Source: Todiramphus chloris collaris (Eukaryota > Chordata > Aves > Coraciiformes > Alcedinidae). Taken from it: 64,000 nt of DNA. This document shows, piece after piece, positions 18,210 to 27,192 of this stretch. The position numbers and the translations under genes were made by a program. Position 1 is the stretch's first letter. Every line of letters begins with the position of its first letter. The stretch covers positions 1,763,537 to 1,827,536 of the forward strand of contig JANVCC010009742.1 in NCBI GenBank assembly GCA_025345505.1, in the 5' to 3' direction. The notes beneath the pieces were generated by a model. That model was not told where the DNA came from and searched no databases. It saw nothing but the letters and a program-made list of their open reading frames with translations.

Positions 18210-18850
18210 GAACACTCGAAAAAGGCAAACTGCTCGTTGCCAGTCACAACAAGGGCAAGATCCAGGAAATGATCGATCTGCTCGGCCCCTTCGGTTTCGA
18301 AGTGGTGTCGGCGGGCGACCTCGGCCTGCCGGAACCGGATGAAACCGGCACCACATTCGAAGAGAATGCCTACATCAAGGCTTTCGCGGCGGCCAAGGCG
18401 ACCGGCCTTGTCGCGCTCTCGGATGATTCCGGTCTTTGTGTCGATGCGCTGGATGGCGACCCCGGCGTTTACACCGCCAACTGGGCGGAACTGCCGGATG
18501 GCAAGCGGGATTTCGCCCATGGGATGCAAAAGGTTGAAACCGCGCTGCAGGAACGGGGCATCACTGACGCCAGGGATCGCGGCGGACGTTTCGTTTCGGT
18601 AATCTGCCTGGCGTGGCCTGACGGTGAAGCCAACTATTATCGCGGCGAAGTGGAAGGCGAGATCGTCTGGCCGCCGCGCGGCACTGCCGGTTTCGGCTTC
18701 GACCCGGTGTTCAAGCCGCAGGGCTATGACGCAACATTCGGGGAAATGACCGCCGAGCAGAAACATGGCTGGAAGCCCGGCGAAGCCGACGCGCTGTCGC
18801 ATCGTGCGCGGGCTTTCCAGCATTTTGCCCGCGATTGTCTGGGGGCCTGA
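18206..18850 (+). CDS. rdgB: XTP/dITP diphosphatase (RdgB/HAM1)
   Basis: A 214-residue house-cleaning NTPase that hydrolyses dITP and XTP to keep non-canonical purines out of DNA. Marks are [14 protein letters not shown], the [14 protein letters not shown] substrate loop, [13 protein letters not shown] with the catalytic Asp, and [11 protein letters not shown]. The start is the ATG at 18206, which overlaps the VOC stop (ATGA); a longer frame from 18194 is less likely. Confidence 0.95.
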   Translation: MRTLEKGKLLVASHNKGKIQEMIDLLGPFGFEVVSAGDLGLPEPDETGTTFEENAYIKAFAAAKATGLVALSDDSGLCVDALDGDPGVYTANWAELPDGKRDFAHGMQKVETALQERGITDARDRGGRFVSVICLAWPDGEANYYRGEVEGEIVWPPRGTAGFGFDPVFKPQGYDATFGEMTAEQKHGWKPGEADALSHRARAFQHFARDCLGA

Positions 18851-20022
18851 TGACCCCATTGCTGCGCGGCCAGGAGAACGAAGGGGGCTTTGGCGTTTAC
18901 GTCCACTGGCCCTTCTGCATGGCCAAGTGCCCCTATTGTGATTTCAATTCGCATGTCCGTCACCAGCCGGTGGATCAGCCGCGGTTTACCGCGGCCTTCG
19001 CCCGTGAAATGGCGACCATGCGCGAGCGCACCGGTCCGCGCACGATTTCCAGTATCTTTCTCGGTGGCGGTACGCCGTCTTTGATGGAGCCGGAGACTGT
19101 CGGGTCGGTGCTCAATGAGATCGCCAGGAACTGGTCCGTGGCTGACAATATCGAGATCACGCTGGAAGCCAATCCGACCAGTGTCGAAGCCAACCGTTTT
19201 CGCGGCTACCGTGCGGCAGGTGTCAATCGCGTCTCGCTGGGTGTGCAGGCATTGAACGATCCTGACCTGCGGCGGCTCGGGCGCATGCACAATGTCGAGG
19301 AAGCCCTGGTGGCAATCGGTCTGGCGCGTGATATTTTTCCGCGCCTGTCCTTCGATTTGATCTATGCCCGGCCTGACCAGACCATCGAAGCATGGCGTGA
19401 AGAGCTCAACCGCGCCATCTCCTACGCCGCCGATCATCTGTCGCTCTATCAATTGACGATTGAGGAAGGCACACCCTTCTACCAGCTGTGGAAAGCCGGC
19501 AAACTGCTAACGCCCGATGGCGATCACGCGGCAGCGCTTTATGCGGAAACGCAGGATGTCACGGCCCGGCGCGGTCTGCCCGCCTACGAGATTTCCAACC
19601 ACGCGGCACCCGGCGCCGAATCTCAGCACAATCTCGTCTACTGGCGGTATGGCGAGTATGTTGGCGTCGGACCCGGCGCCCATGGCCGCTTTATCGAGAA
19701 CGGCAAGCGTGCGGTCACGATAACGGAACGTCACCCGGAAACCTGGGTCAGCAAGGTCGAGAGCGATGGCCATGGCGTTGTCGAGGAAGAGTTGCTGAGC
19801 GGGGAACAGGAAGGCGATGAATTCCTGCTGATGGGCCTGCGGCTCGTCGAAGGCATCGATCTTGCGCGCTATGAACGGTTGACCGGCCATGGCGTCAAGG
19901 AGAAGCGCGTGATTTCCTTGGCCGAACAGGGCCTGATCGAATATATCGGCAACAGCCGCATCCGCACGACGCCCGAAGGCGCCATCGTTCTGAATGCGGT
20001 CATTGCTGATCTGGCAGCGTGA
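18850..20022 (+). CDS. hemW: HemW-type radical SAM protein (coproporphyrinogen III oxidase-like)
   Basis: A 390-residue radical SAM protein of the HemW/HemN family. The CxxxCxxC cluster motif is CMAKCPYC near residue 25, followed by IFLGGGTPSLM and ITLEANPTSVE. The single cluster motif followed by YCDF, the length (HemN is about 450) and the genomic place after rdgB favour HemW, a heme chaperone, over true HemN. Start at ATG 18850, overlapping the rdgB TGA; the TTG at 18835 was rejected. Confidence 0.9.
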   Translation: MTPLLRGQENEGGFGVYVHWPFCMAKCPYCDFNSHVRHQPVDQPRFTAAFAREMATMRERTGPRTISSIFLGGGTPSLMEPETVGSVLNEIARNWSVADNIEITLEANPTSVEANRFRGYRAAGVNRVSLGVQALNDPDLRRLGRMHNVEEALVAIGLARDIFPRLSFDLIYARPDQTIEAWREELNRAISYAADHLSLYQLTIEEGTPFYQLWKAGKLLTPDGDHAAALYAETQDVTARRGLPAYEISNHAAPGAESQHNLVYWRYGEYVGVGPGAHGRFIENGKRAVTITERHPETWVSKVESDGHGVVEEELLSGEQEGDEFLLMGLRLVEGIDLARYERLTGHGVKEKRVISLAEQGLIEYIGNSRIRTTPEGAIVLNAVIADLAA

Positions 20023-20031
20023 GGGTGCGAC

Positions 20032-20931
20032 GTGTCTGACGGGGAAGCCAGGGAACGGGACTATCAGATCGGCAACACGGCGTTTCGCGCCCGGCCGCTT
20101 GAGCCGGCGCTTTACATCGTCGCCACACCCATCGGCAATCTTGGCGATATGACGCTGCGCGGCATCGAAACGCTCGCGGCAGCCGATGTGATCGCCTGCG
20201 AGGATACACGCGTCAGCCGTGTTCTTCTCGACAGATACGGTATTTCCCGCCGTCCTTATGCCTATCATGAACACAATGCCGGCGAAGCCGGGCCCAAACT
20301 GATCGAAGCCCTGCTTGCCGGGAAAAGTGTGGCACTGGTCTCCGACGCAGGAACCCCGCTGGTCTCCGACCCAGGCGGGCGCCTCGTGCCGGAGGCCAAG
20401 GCCGCCGGTATCCGCGTGGTGCCGATTCCCGGCGCATCTTCTGTTCTGGCGGCACTGACGGCCTCGGGTCTGTTTACTGACAGCTTTTACTTCGCCGGAT
20501 TTCTGTCGTCGAAACAGGGGCAGCGCCGGTCGAAACTTGAATCGCTGAAGACGCTGGATGCCGCGCTGGTGTTTTTTGAATCGCCCAATCGTGCCGCCGC
20601 CACGCTTATGGACATGGTCGAGGTGTTCGGCCCGAAACGGCAGGCATCGCTGTGCCGCGAACTGACCAAGACTTACGAGACCGTGGTCACCTTGCCGCTG
20701 GCGGAACTGGCGGCGGAATTCGATGGCGAGGACCGCATCCGCGGCGAGGTGGTTCTTGTTGTCGGGCCGCCCGAGGGCGATCAGAACATTGCCCGTACCG
20801 ACGATGATGTCGATGCGCTGCTGCGTGCGCTTGTCCTTGAAATGTCGCCGGCCAAGGCGGCGGGCGAAGCATCGCGCATGACAGGCCGGCCGAAGGGTGA
20901 ACTCTACCAACGGTTGCTTGCAATGAAATGA
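20032..20931 (+). CDS. rsmI: 16S rRNA 2'-O-ribose C1402 methyltransferase RsmI
   Basis: A 299-residue tetrapyrrole-methylase-fold enzyme that methylates C1402 in 16S r[30 protein letters not shown] and [17 protein letters not shown] are diagnostic; the C-terminus has the KGELYQ end typical of RsmI. The start codon is GTG at 20032, 9 bases after hemW, preceded by GAGGG. The stop overlaps the yraN ATG by 4 bases. Confidence 0.94.
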   Translation: MSDGEARERDYQIGNTAFRARPLEPALYIVATPIGNLGDMTLRGIETLAAADVIACEDTRVSRVLLDRYGISRRPYAYHEHNAGEAGPKLIEALLAGKSVALVSDAGTPLVSDPGGRLVPEAKAAGIRVVPIPGASSVLAALTASGLFTDSFYFAGFLSSKQGQRRSKLESLKTLDAALVFFESPNRAAATLMDMVEVFGPKRQASLCRELTKTYETVVTLPLAELAAEFDGEDRIRGEVVLVVGPPEGDQNIARTDDDVDALLRALVLEMSPAKAAGEASRMTGRPKGELYQRLLAMK

Positions 20932-21293
20932 CAGGCGCGGGCGAGCGACACAGGGCTTACCGGCGCGGCCACTCCGCCGAGTACTTTGCTGCGCTTGCCC
21001 TGATGCTGAAAGGCTTTCGCATTGTCGCGCGGCGCCACCGCACCAAACAGGGGGAGATTGACCTCATTGCCCGGCGCGGCGATCTTGTCCTCATCGTTGA
21101 AGTGAAGGCCCGCCCGACACTCGAACAGGCGATGGAAGCGGTGACCTGGACCGCCATGCGGCGCATTGAGGCGGCTGCCGATCTCTGGCTCGTGCGTCAG
21201 CCCGATTATGCGAACCTGTCATTGCGGTATGATCTCGTGGCAATTGTGCCATGGCGCTGGCCAGTGCACGTGCCGGCCATTTTCACCGCCTAG
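20928..21293 (+). CDS. UPF0102/YraN-family endonuclease-like protein
   Basis: A 121-residue UPF0102 protein with a Holliday-junction-resolvase-like fold. The core [34 protein letters not shown] (key residues E-x-D-...-E-V-K) matches the PD-(D/E)xK nuclease pattern. It is coupled to rsmI by an ATGA overlap, a widely conserved neighbour. The biological role is not settled. Its stop overlaps the convergent XRE gene by 4 bases. Confidence 0.88.
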   Translation: MTGAGERHRAYRRGHSAEYFAALALMLKGFRIVARRHRTKQGEIDLIARRGDLVLIVEVKARPTLEQAMEAVTWTAMRRIEAAADLWLVRQPDYANLSLRYDLVAIVPWRWPVHVPAIFTA

Positions 21294-21502
21294 CTCTCCT
21301 CCTTGTCGTAGCGCATGAGGTCGCCGGGCTGGCAGTCGAGATAGTCGCAGATGCGCTCCAGGGTCTCGAAGCGGATGCCTTTCACCTTGCCCTGTTTCAG
21401 CAGGGATAGATTGGCTTCCGTTATTCCGACATGCTCCGCAAGATCCTTGGATTTCACATTGCGTTCGGCCAGCATGACATTGAGCCTGACTTTGATGGGC
21501 AT
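21290..21502 (-). CDS. XRE-family (YozG/YdaS-like) transcriptional regulator
   Basis: A 70-residue single-HTH protein: [63 protein letters not shown] is the classical small Cro/CI-type regulator (key helices KDLAEHVGI and EANLSLLKQ; residues about 5-62). The start at 21500-21502 leaves a 10-base gap to the membrane gene upstream. It is paired with a DUF2975 membrane protein, a combination seen in many bacteria, probably a small autoregulated module. Confidence 0.85.
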   Translation of the reverse strand: MPIKVRLNVMLAERNVKSKDLAEHVGITEANLSLLKQGKVKGIRFETLERICDYLDCQPGDLMRYDKEES

Positions 21503-21512
21503 GGGCTTATCC

Positions 21513-22094
21513 TCAGACGAATTGGGCATTTTCATCAGCTATCGCGATGGCTTCCCGCATCACCCAGGCAATGACGATGATGGTTCCGGCAAACAGCAAT
21601 CCGAGCCACATGTCCGAACTGATGCCGATGGACAGTGTGCGTAGTCCGGCCGGGTTGGTCCAGCTTAGGATGAGCGAGAGGACTGCATAGGCGAAGGGCT
21701 GAAGGAGCGTCGATACAAAGACCGCCATTGCGAAAGCGCGCAGGCTGCCGACGGTTTCGGCCGTGAAAAACTGCTGTTTGGCAAAGCCGTTGAAGCACCG
21801 TTGGGCCTGCCTCAATCCCCAGATCAACGCTGCCAGTGGCAGCATCGAAACGAGAAAAGCAAGAAGACGGGTCGGGAAACCAAGATTTTCCACCCCGGTA
21901 ACCGGTAGCTTGGCCGCTGTCAGTATATCGGCTGGCGGCGTCGCAAACCAGTAGTAGAGCGTTCCTGCGGTCAAGATCACCGATGTGGCGAGATACAGAC
22001 CCGACATGATTTTACTGAGCCGCCGGATGCGCTCCGCGCGGTGAGCCGGCATGTGTCCAGCCGTAGGCATATCAAGTGAAGAAAGATTGCTCAT
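21513..22094 (-). CDS. DUF2975 membrane protein
   Basis: A 193-residue protein with four predicted membrane helices (about 30-50, 78-98, 118-145, 160-180) and short soluble ends, matching the DUF2975 family. It is the upstream partner of the XRE regulator. The family is uncharacterised; the pairing suggests membrane sensing or regulation of the HTH protein's activity. The upstream AT-rich region (22095-22199) probably contains the shared promoter. Confidence 0.75.
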   Translation of the reverse strand: MSNLSSLDMPTAGHMPAHRAERIRRLSKIMSGLYLATSVILTAGTLYYWFATPPADILTAAKLPVTGVENLGFPTRLLAFLVSMLPLAALIWGLRQAQRCFNGFAKQQFFTAETVGSLRAFAMAVFVSTLLQPFAYAVLSLILSWTNPAGLRTLSIGISSDMWLGLLFAGTIIVIAWVMREAIAIADENAQFV

Positions 22095-22135
22095 GGGGCA
22101 CCTCTGTGAGTTTTCTTCCAGAATAATAGCAAGAA

Positions 22136-22154
22136 ATTATCGTTTTACAATAAT
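22136..22154. promoter_or_regulatory. AT-rich dyad upstream of the DUF2975-XRE pair
   Basis: ATTAT (22136-22140) and ATAAT (22150-22154) are inverted copies separated by 9 bases, in the most AT-rich stretch of this part of the window, between the divergent DUF2975 gene and the small exported protein. A possible operator for the small XRE regulator; weak evidence. Confidence 0.25.
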
Positions 22155-22199
22155 AAATTTTCGAGATACGAATTTCGAACCGACACAGGAGATTTTGGT

Positions 22200-22598
22200 A
22201 TGCCCCTTCTTGGAACGGCCAGCGCATTTTTCATGTCCATAGCTTTCGCCCTTGGATTGGCCACCGCCTCAATGGCGGCGGCGTCCACCGCCAAGGGGCA
22301 GATCTCGGTCACGCAGGTCATGGCGATGCTCGACCAGGCATCGTCCAATCTCACTGCGAGCCAGGTTCTGACCGCCTATCTCGCCGGTGTAGGAGAGACC
22401 GCGGCTATCATCATGGACTTTGCAGCAAAAACGGATGGCTCGCCGCCTGCAGCGTGCGCAACCCGCATCACTCTCGATGACAAGGCGGTGCGGCGCGCGC
22501 TGGAGGCGCAGCCAAAGGGCCGATGGCAGCAGACGGCAGCCACACCGCTGATCGTGCGTGATATGATCAAGCGTGCGGGGTGCGCGCTCGCCGACTGA
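22200..22598 (+). CDS. Small exported protein, unknown family
   Basis: A 132-residue protein with an N-terminal hydrophobic stretch (FFMSIAFALGLATASMAAAS) that looks like a signal peptide cleaved after ASMAAA. The mature part is mostly helical, with C86 and C128 that could form one disulfide. The layout (a mid-protein AYLAGVGETA helix and a final DMIKRAGC) is faintly like the Rap1a/Tai fold, but I cannot confirm it. It faces the DUF2975 gene divergently. Confidence 0.6.
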   Translation: MPLLGTASAFFMSIAFALGLATASMAAASTAKGQISVTQVMAMLDQASSNLTASQVLTAYLAGVGETAAIIMDFAAKTDGSPPAACATRITLDDKAVRRALEAQPKGRWQQTAATPLIVRDMIKRAGCALAD

Positions 22599-22720
22599 AG
22601 CGGCAGGCACCCCTATGGTTGCCGGCAATTGGGTTTCGGCTCTATTCTGCTGGATAGGGGCGAAACAGACGGGGTGTCCGATATCCCCGGTCTTGCGCCC
22701 CAACCGAAGGAGAATTGATC

Positions 22721-23416
22721 ATGTCCATGCATCTCTCGCCGCATGACCTGCACAGGAAGGCGTGGGAGGGGCAGGCGAAGGGCATCGTCATCCTTCTGTT
22801 GCTGCTCATGCTGCCCGCCTGGTCATTGTCGTTCTGGCAGGGCTGGCTTTTCTGGCTGGTCTTCAGCGTCAGCACGAGTTTCATTTCCTATTATTTTCTC
22901 AAACACGATCCCGCCCTTGTCGCAAGCCGGTTGAAGGCCGGGGCGGGCGCCGAGCGTGAACCGGCGCAGAAGCGTATCCAGACCGTCGCGGCCGTGGTCG
23001 GCCTCCTGACCTACATCATGCCGGGGATCGAGCGTCACTTTACCGGGCTGCCCTTGCCCGTCTGGGTGGTCATCCTTGGCAATGCCGCTTTTCTCGCCGG
23101 GGCCTGGATTGTCTTCCTGGCATTCCGGGAAAACAGCCATGCCTCCAGCATTATCGAGGTCAAATCGGGGCAGCGGGTCATCGCAACCGGACCCTATGGC
23201 ATCGTACGGCATCCCATGTATTCCGGCTGCGTGCTGGCCTTCGTTGCGTCATCCCTCGCGCTCGGGTCACTGTGGTCTCTGCCCTTTGCCATCGCGCTCA
23301 GCCTGGTCATCGTTGCCCGTCTGCTCGATGAGGAAAAGTATCTCAAGGCGAATTTGCCGGGTTACACCGCCTATTGCCAGCAGGTGCGTTACCGTCTTAT
23401 TCCGACGCTGTGGTGA
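22721..23416 (+). CDS. Isoprenylcysteine carboxyl methyltransferase-like membrane protein
   Basis: A 231-residue membrane methyltransferase-like protein of the ICMT/PEMT superfamily. Several helices lead to the C-terminal SAM-binding signature VIATGPYGIVRHPMYSGCVLAF (key residues GPY, RHP-Y) and a final LLDEEKYLKANLPGYTAYCQQVRYRLIP, characteristic of ICMT-like enzymes. Start at ATG 22721, preceded by GAAGGAGA. The substrate (lipid, heme or other) is not known; bacterial members are mostly uncharacterised. Confidence 0.8.
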   Translation: MSMHLSPHDLHRKAWEGQAKGIVILLLLLMLPAWSLSFWQGWLFWLVFSVSTSFISYYFLKHDPALVASRLKAGAGAEREPAQKRIQTVAAVVGLLTYIMPGIERHFTGLPLPVWVVILGNAAFLAGAWIVFLAFRENSHASSIIEVKSGQRVIATGPYGIVRHPMYSGCVLAFVASSLALGSLWSLPFAIALSLVIVARLLDEEKYLKANLPGYTAYCQQVRYRLIPTLW

Positions 23417-23710
23417 TGGCCTTTTGCACGACATGCAGAAAGGGCTTGCATTTCCACGTTAACACGATAAAAGTAGTCGTGTATTGGGCCGGTATTCCTT
23501 GAACCGGCGCCGCTTGCTGTTGACTGTCCCGTCTTGCCGTTCCCGGCAAAGGCTGGGCAGCATTTTCTTGTGATGCATGGAAAGGGAATCCGCTTGTTCC
23601 GGGATTTTCAGAAATTCTATGCTCCGCCGTTCGATTCGGCGCATTTCTGTTCCTTATAAAGAGCGGTCCGATCAACGATAATCCCAGCATTCACCGGGAT
23701 TGTCTTGCTC
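23417..23710 (+). promoter_or_regulatory. Leader region of the cysG operon
   Basis: The 294 bases before cysG contain no supported gene. A possible promoter is TTGCAT (23446-23451) and TAAAAG (23468-23473) with a 16-base spacer. Downstream, two compact hairpins are visible: TTGCCG/CGGCAA (23534-23539 and 23544-23549, 4-base loop) and CGCCG/CGGCG (23625-23629 and 23637-23641, 7-base loop). This would make an unusually long, structured leader of about 230 bases. Confidence 0.35.
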
Positions 23711-25165
23711 ATGTCTAACCATGCCAATCAGCTTTCTGTCTTTCCTGCCTTCTTCCGCGTGCGGAATGAAGTGGTTGTGGTTATCGGCGAAGGCGAAGAA
23801 GCACTGAACAAGGCCCGGCTTCTGGCACAGACGAATGCGTTGATCCGCATTGTTGCTGCCCATCCGGAACACGAGCTGGCCGCGTTCATCCGTGCGGGCC
23901 GTCACCAGCATGTCGCGGAAGTCTTTTCTCCAAAGCACCTCTCGGGCGCAAAGCTGGCTTTTGTTGCCACGGGCGATGAAGCACAGGATAGCGCCATTGC
24001 CGCCGAGGCACGCCGCCAGCACGTCCCGGTCAATGTGGTCGACCGTCCGGAACTCTGCGATTTCTTCACCCCCGCCATCGTCAACCGTGCGCCGATTGCC
24101 ATTGCCATTGGTTCGGAAGGCACGGGGCCTGTGCTCAGCCAGATCATTCGCGCCCGTATCGATGCGGCGTTCTCGCCGCGCCTGGGCGATCTTGCCCGTC
24201 TCGCCAATGCCTATCGTCCGGCTGTCGAAAAGCTGGTGAAGAAAGGCCTGCCGCGCCGTCTGTTCTGGCGCTCGTTCTTCTCGGGCGATGTGGCCGGCAA
24301 GGTCTACAACAATGATCTCGACGGTGCCCGCCAGGCTGCCGGACTGCTCCTCGGCAATCAGGACGAGCCGAAAGGTTATGTGTGGTTGGTCGGTGCGGGT
24401 CCTGGCGCCGAGGATTTGCTGACCCTGCGCGCGCACCGCGTTCTCATGGAAGCGGATGTCATCGTCTATGACGCGCTGGTGCCTGAGGCTGTCGTCTCCA
24501 TGGGCCGCCGCGATGCAGCCCGGCTTTCCGTCGGCAAGCGCAAGGGCTGCCATTCGAAAAGCCAGAGCGAAATCAACGAACTGCTGGTTTCGCTCGGCCG
24601 TGAAGGCAAGCGCGTCGTGCGCCTCAAATCCGGCGATCCGCTGGTCTATGGCCGCGCCGGCGAGGAAATGGCCGCGCTGCGGTCCGCCGGTATCCCTTTC
24701 GAGATCGTTCCCGGCATCACCTCGGCCTTTGCCGCGGCTGCCGATATGCAATTGCCTCTGACCCTGCGTGGTGTCGCATCCTCCCTTGTGTTCACCACGG
24801 GTCATGACATGGCTGGCGAAGTGCTGCCCGACTGGGCACGCCTCGCCATTTCAGGGGCGACAATCGCCGTCTATATGGGCCGCAGCGTGGCAGCCTCCGT
24901 CGCCGAGCGGCTGATGAGCGCCGGCCTGCATGCCGATACCGGCGTGGCCGTGATCGAAAATGCCGGACGTGCGGATCGCCGCATGTTCCATGGCACGCTG
25001 CAGGATTTGCCGGCGTTGGAACAGCGCCCCGACCTTGACGGTCCCGTCATGGTGGTCATCGGCGATGCCGTGGCCGGTGCTGCGATCGACAAGGCCGAGC
25101 CGCTGGCTATCCGTACCCCAACCTCTTCGGTGGCTGCGCGCCATCTCCAATCCAATGCCGCTTGA
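23711..25165 (+). CDS. cysG: Siroheme synthase CysG
   Basis: A 484-residue bifunctional enzyme making siroheme from uroporphyrinogen III. Residues about 1-150 are the precorrin-2 dehydrogenase/ferrochelatase (VVVIGEGEEALNKARLL nucleotide-binding loop; here GEGEEAL rather than the strict GxGxxA form), and residues about 215-465 the SAM uroporphyrinogen methyltransferase (VWLVGAGPGAEDLLTLRA, RLKSGDPLVYGRAGEE, VPGITSAFAAAA). Start at ATG 23711. It opens the sulfite-reduction operon, supplying the siroheme for CysI. Confidence 0.95.
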   Translation: MSNHANQLSVFPAFFRVRNEVVVVIGEGEEALNKARLLAQTNALIRIVAAHPEHELAAFIRAGRHQHVAEVFSPKHLSGAKLAFVATGDEAQDSAIAAEARRQHVPVNVVDRPELCDFFTPAIVNRAPIAIAIGSEGTGPVLSQIIRARIDAAFSPRLGDLARLANAYRPAVEKLVKKGLPRRLFWRSFFSGDVAGKVYNNDLDGARQAAGLLLGNQDEPKGYVWLVGAGPGAEDLLTLRAHRVLMEADVIVYDALVPEAVVSMGRRDAARLSVGKRKGCHSKSQSEINELLVSLGREGKRVVRLKSGDPLVYGRAGEEMAALRSAGIPFEIVPGITSAFAAAADMQLPLTLRGVASSLVFTTGHDMAGEVLPDWARLAISGATIAVYMGRSVAASVAERLMSAGLHADTGVAVIENAGRADRRMFHGTLQDLPALEQRPDLDGPVMVVIGDAVAGAAIDKAEPLAIRTPTSSVAARHLQSNAA

Positions 25166-25183
25166 TTGCGAAGGATGATGATC

Positions 25184-25498
25184 ATGAGTGTTAAAGTTCT
25201 CACTGCAAACCGTCTGACCGATGGCGAAGCCGTATGGCTTGGCGCCAATGGCGAATGGCTCGATCACATTGACGGCGCCCTCGTGGCCCGCCACGCGGAA
25301 GCGGCGGCGGCTCTGGAGGAAGCGGGCAAGGCGGCGATCAAGTCCAACCTTGTCATCGACGTCAATGTCATCGACGTGGAAGAGCGCGGCGAACATCTCT
25401 ACCCGGTCCGCCTGCGCGAGCGCATTCGCCAGCTCGGCCCGACCGTCCGTCTCGACCTTGGCAAGCAGGCGGAAAAACCTGCGGCAAACGCTGCTTAA
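25184..25498 (+). CDS. DUF2849 protein of the sulfite reductase operon
   Basis: A 104-residue soluble protein of the DUF2849 family (MSVKVLTANRLTDGEAVWLG; later IDVNVIDVEERGEHLYPVRLRERIRQLGPTV). The family occurs almost only between cysG and cysI in alphaproteobacteria, so a role in assembly or partner binding for sulfite reductase is inferred; no activity is established. Start at ATG 25184 after AAGGA. Confidence 0.85.
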   Translation: MSVKVLTANRLTDGEAVWLGANGEWLDHIDGALVARHAEAAAALEEAGKAAIKSNLVIDVNVIDVEERGEHLYPVRLRERIRQLGPTVRLDLGKQAEKPAANAA

Positions 25499-25521
25499 CT
25501 GATAATCGAAGGCCCCGCAGA

Positions 25522-27192
25522 ATGTATCGTTACGATGAGTTTGATCACGCGTTTGTTTCCGCCCGCGTTGAGCAGTTCAAGGATCAGGTCGAGCGCCGTT
25601 TGGCTGGCGAACTGACCGAGGACCAGTTCCGTCCGCTGCGGCTGATGAACGGCGTCTATCTGCAATTGCATGCCTATATGCTGCGCGTTGCCATCCCCTA
25701 CGGCACATTGTCGTCGCGCCAGATGCGCAAGCTTGCCCACATCGCCCGCACCTATGACCGTGGCTATGGTCACTTCACCACGCGCCAGAACCTCCAGTAC
25801 AACTGGCCCGCGCTGAAGGACATGCCGAAGGTTCTCGACGAACTTGCCGAAGTCGAGATGCATGCGCTGCAGACGTCAGGCAACTGCATCCGCAATGTGA
25901 CCGCCGACCACTTTGCCGGTGCTGCCGCCGACGAGGTTGCAGACCCGCGCCCCTACGCGGAAATCCTGCGCCAGTGGTCGTCGATGCATCCGGAATTCTC
26001 CTACCTGCCGCGCAAGTTCAAGATCGCCGTTACCGGCGCCGAACGGGACCGCGCTGCGATCCAGGTGCACGATATCGGCCTGCACCTGAAAAAGAACGAA
26101 GCGGGCGAGATCGGGTTTGCCGTTTATGTCGGCGGCGGTCAGGGCCGCACGCCCATGGTTGCCAAGAAGATTCGCGACTTCCTGCCCGTCGAGGATTTGC
26201 TGACCTACACGACCGCGATCATGCGCGTGTACAATCTGAACGGTCGCCGTGACAACAAGTACAAGGCGCGCATCAAGATTCTCGTGCATGAAACCGGGAC
26301 GGAAGAGCTGACCCGCCAGGTGGAAACCGAATGGCTGGCGCTGAAGAACAGCGACCTGAAGCTGCCACAGACGGATGTCGATGCCATCGACAGTTACTTC
26401 CGTCCGCCGCATCTGCCGCAGCGGCCGGAAGGCTGGTCGGCACTGGCCGGTGCCCGCAAGGCGGATCATGCCTTTGCCGCCTGGGTCGACCAGAACGTGA
26501 CACCGCACAAGAACCCGGATTACGGCGTCGTGACCATTTCCCTGAAGCCGATCGGCGGCATTCCGGGCGATGCCACCGATGCCCAGATGGATCTGGTTGC
26601 CGATATTGCCGAACAGTTCTCCCAGGACGAAATCCGCGTCAGCCACGAGCAGAACCTCATTCTGCCGCATGTGGCGATTGCCGATCTGCGCATCGTTTAC
26701 GATCTGCTCTTGACCGACAGTCTCGCCACGGCCAATGCCGGGCTGATCACCGACATCATCTCCTGCCCGGGTCTGGATTATTGCGCGCTGGCGACAGCCC
26801 GCTCGATCCCGGTTGCCCAGCGCATATCGGAACGCTTTGCCGATCCGGCGCGCCAGGCCGATATCGGCGAACTCAAGCTGAAGATATCGGGCTGCATCAA
26901 TGCCTGCGGGCATCATCATGTCGGTCATATCGGCATTCTCGGCGTCGAGAAGAAGGGCGAGGAACTCTACCAGATTTCCCTCGGCGGCTCCGGAGACGAG
27001 GTTTGCACCATCGGCGATATCACCGGGCGCGGCTTCTCCTCCGAAGAAATCGTCGACGCGATCGAGACCATCGTCGACCGCTATCTCGAAGTCCGGACGG
27101 ACAAGGAAGAAACCTTCCTTGCGGCTTACCGGCGTCTGGGCGCTGCTCCCTTCAAGGAGGCGCTCTATGGCGAGGCTGCCAATGCTGCTTGA
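25522..27192 (+). CDS. cysI: Sulfite reductase hemoprotein
   Basis: A 556-residue siroheme/[4Fe-4S] sulfite reductase, reducing sulfite to sulfide. The two halves of the nitrite/sulfite reductase fold are present, with TRQNLQYNW in the first and the cluster cysteines in SCPGLDYCALA and SGCINACGHH (C-x5-C ... C-x3-C). No cysJ flavoprotein is nearby, so the electron donor is probably ferredoxin-like. The cysH ribosome-binding site and start lie within its last codons. Confidence 0.94.
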   Translation: MYRYDEFDHAFVSARVEQFKDQVERRLAGELTEDQFRPLRLMNGVYLQLHAYMLRVAIPYGTLSSRQMRKLAHIARTYDRGYGHFTTRQNLQYNWPALKDMPKVLDELAEVEMHALQTSGNCIRNVTADHFAGAAADEVADPRPYAEILRQWSSMHPEFSYLPRKFKIAVTGAERDRAAIQVHDIGLHLKKNEAGEIGFAVYVGGGQGRTPMVAKKIRDFLPVEDLLTYTTAIMRVYNLNGRRDNKYKARIKILVHETGTEELTRQVETEWLALKNSDLKLPQTDVDAIDSYFRPPHLPQRPEGWSALAGARKADHAFAAWVDQNVTPHKNPDYGVVTISLKPIGGIPGDATDAQMDLVADIAEQFSQDEIRVSHEQNLILPHVAIADLRIVYDLLLTDSLATANAGLITDIISCPGLDYCALATARSIPVAQRISERFADPARQADIGELKLKISGCINACGHHHVGHIGILGVEKKGEELYQISLGGSGDEVCTIGDITGRGFSSEEIVDAIETIVDRYLEVRTDKEETFLAAYRRLGAAPFKEALYGEAANAA

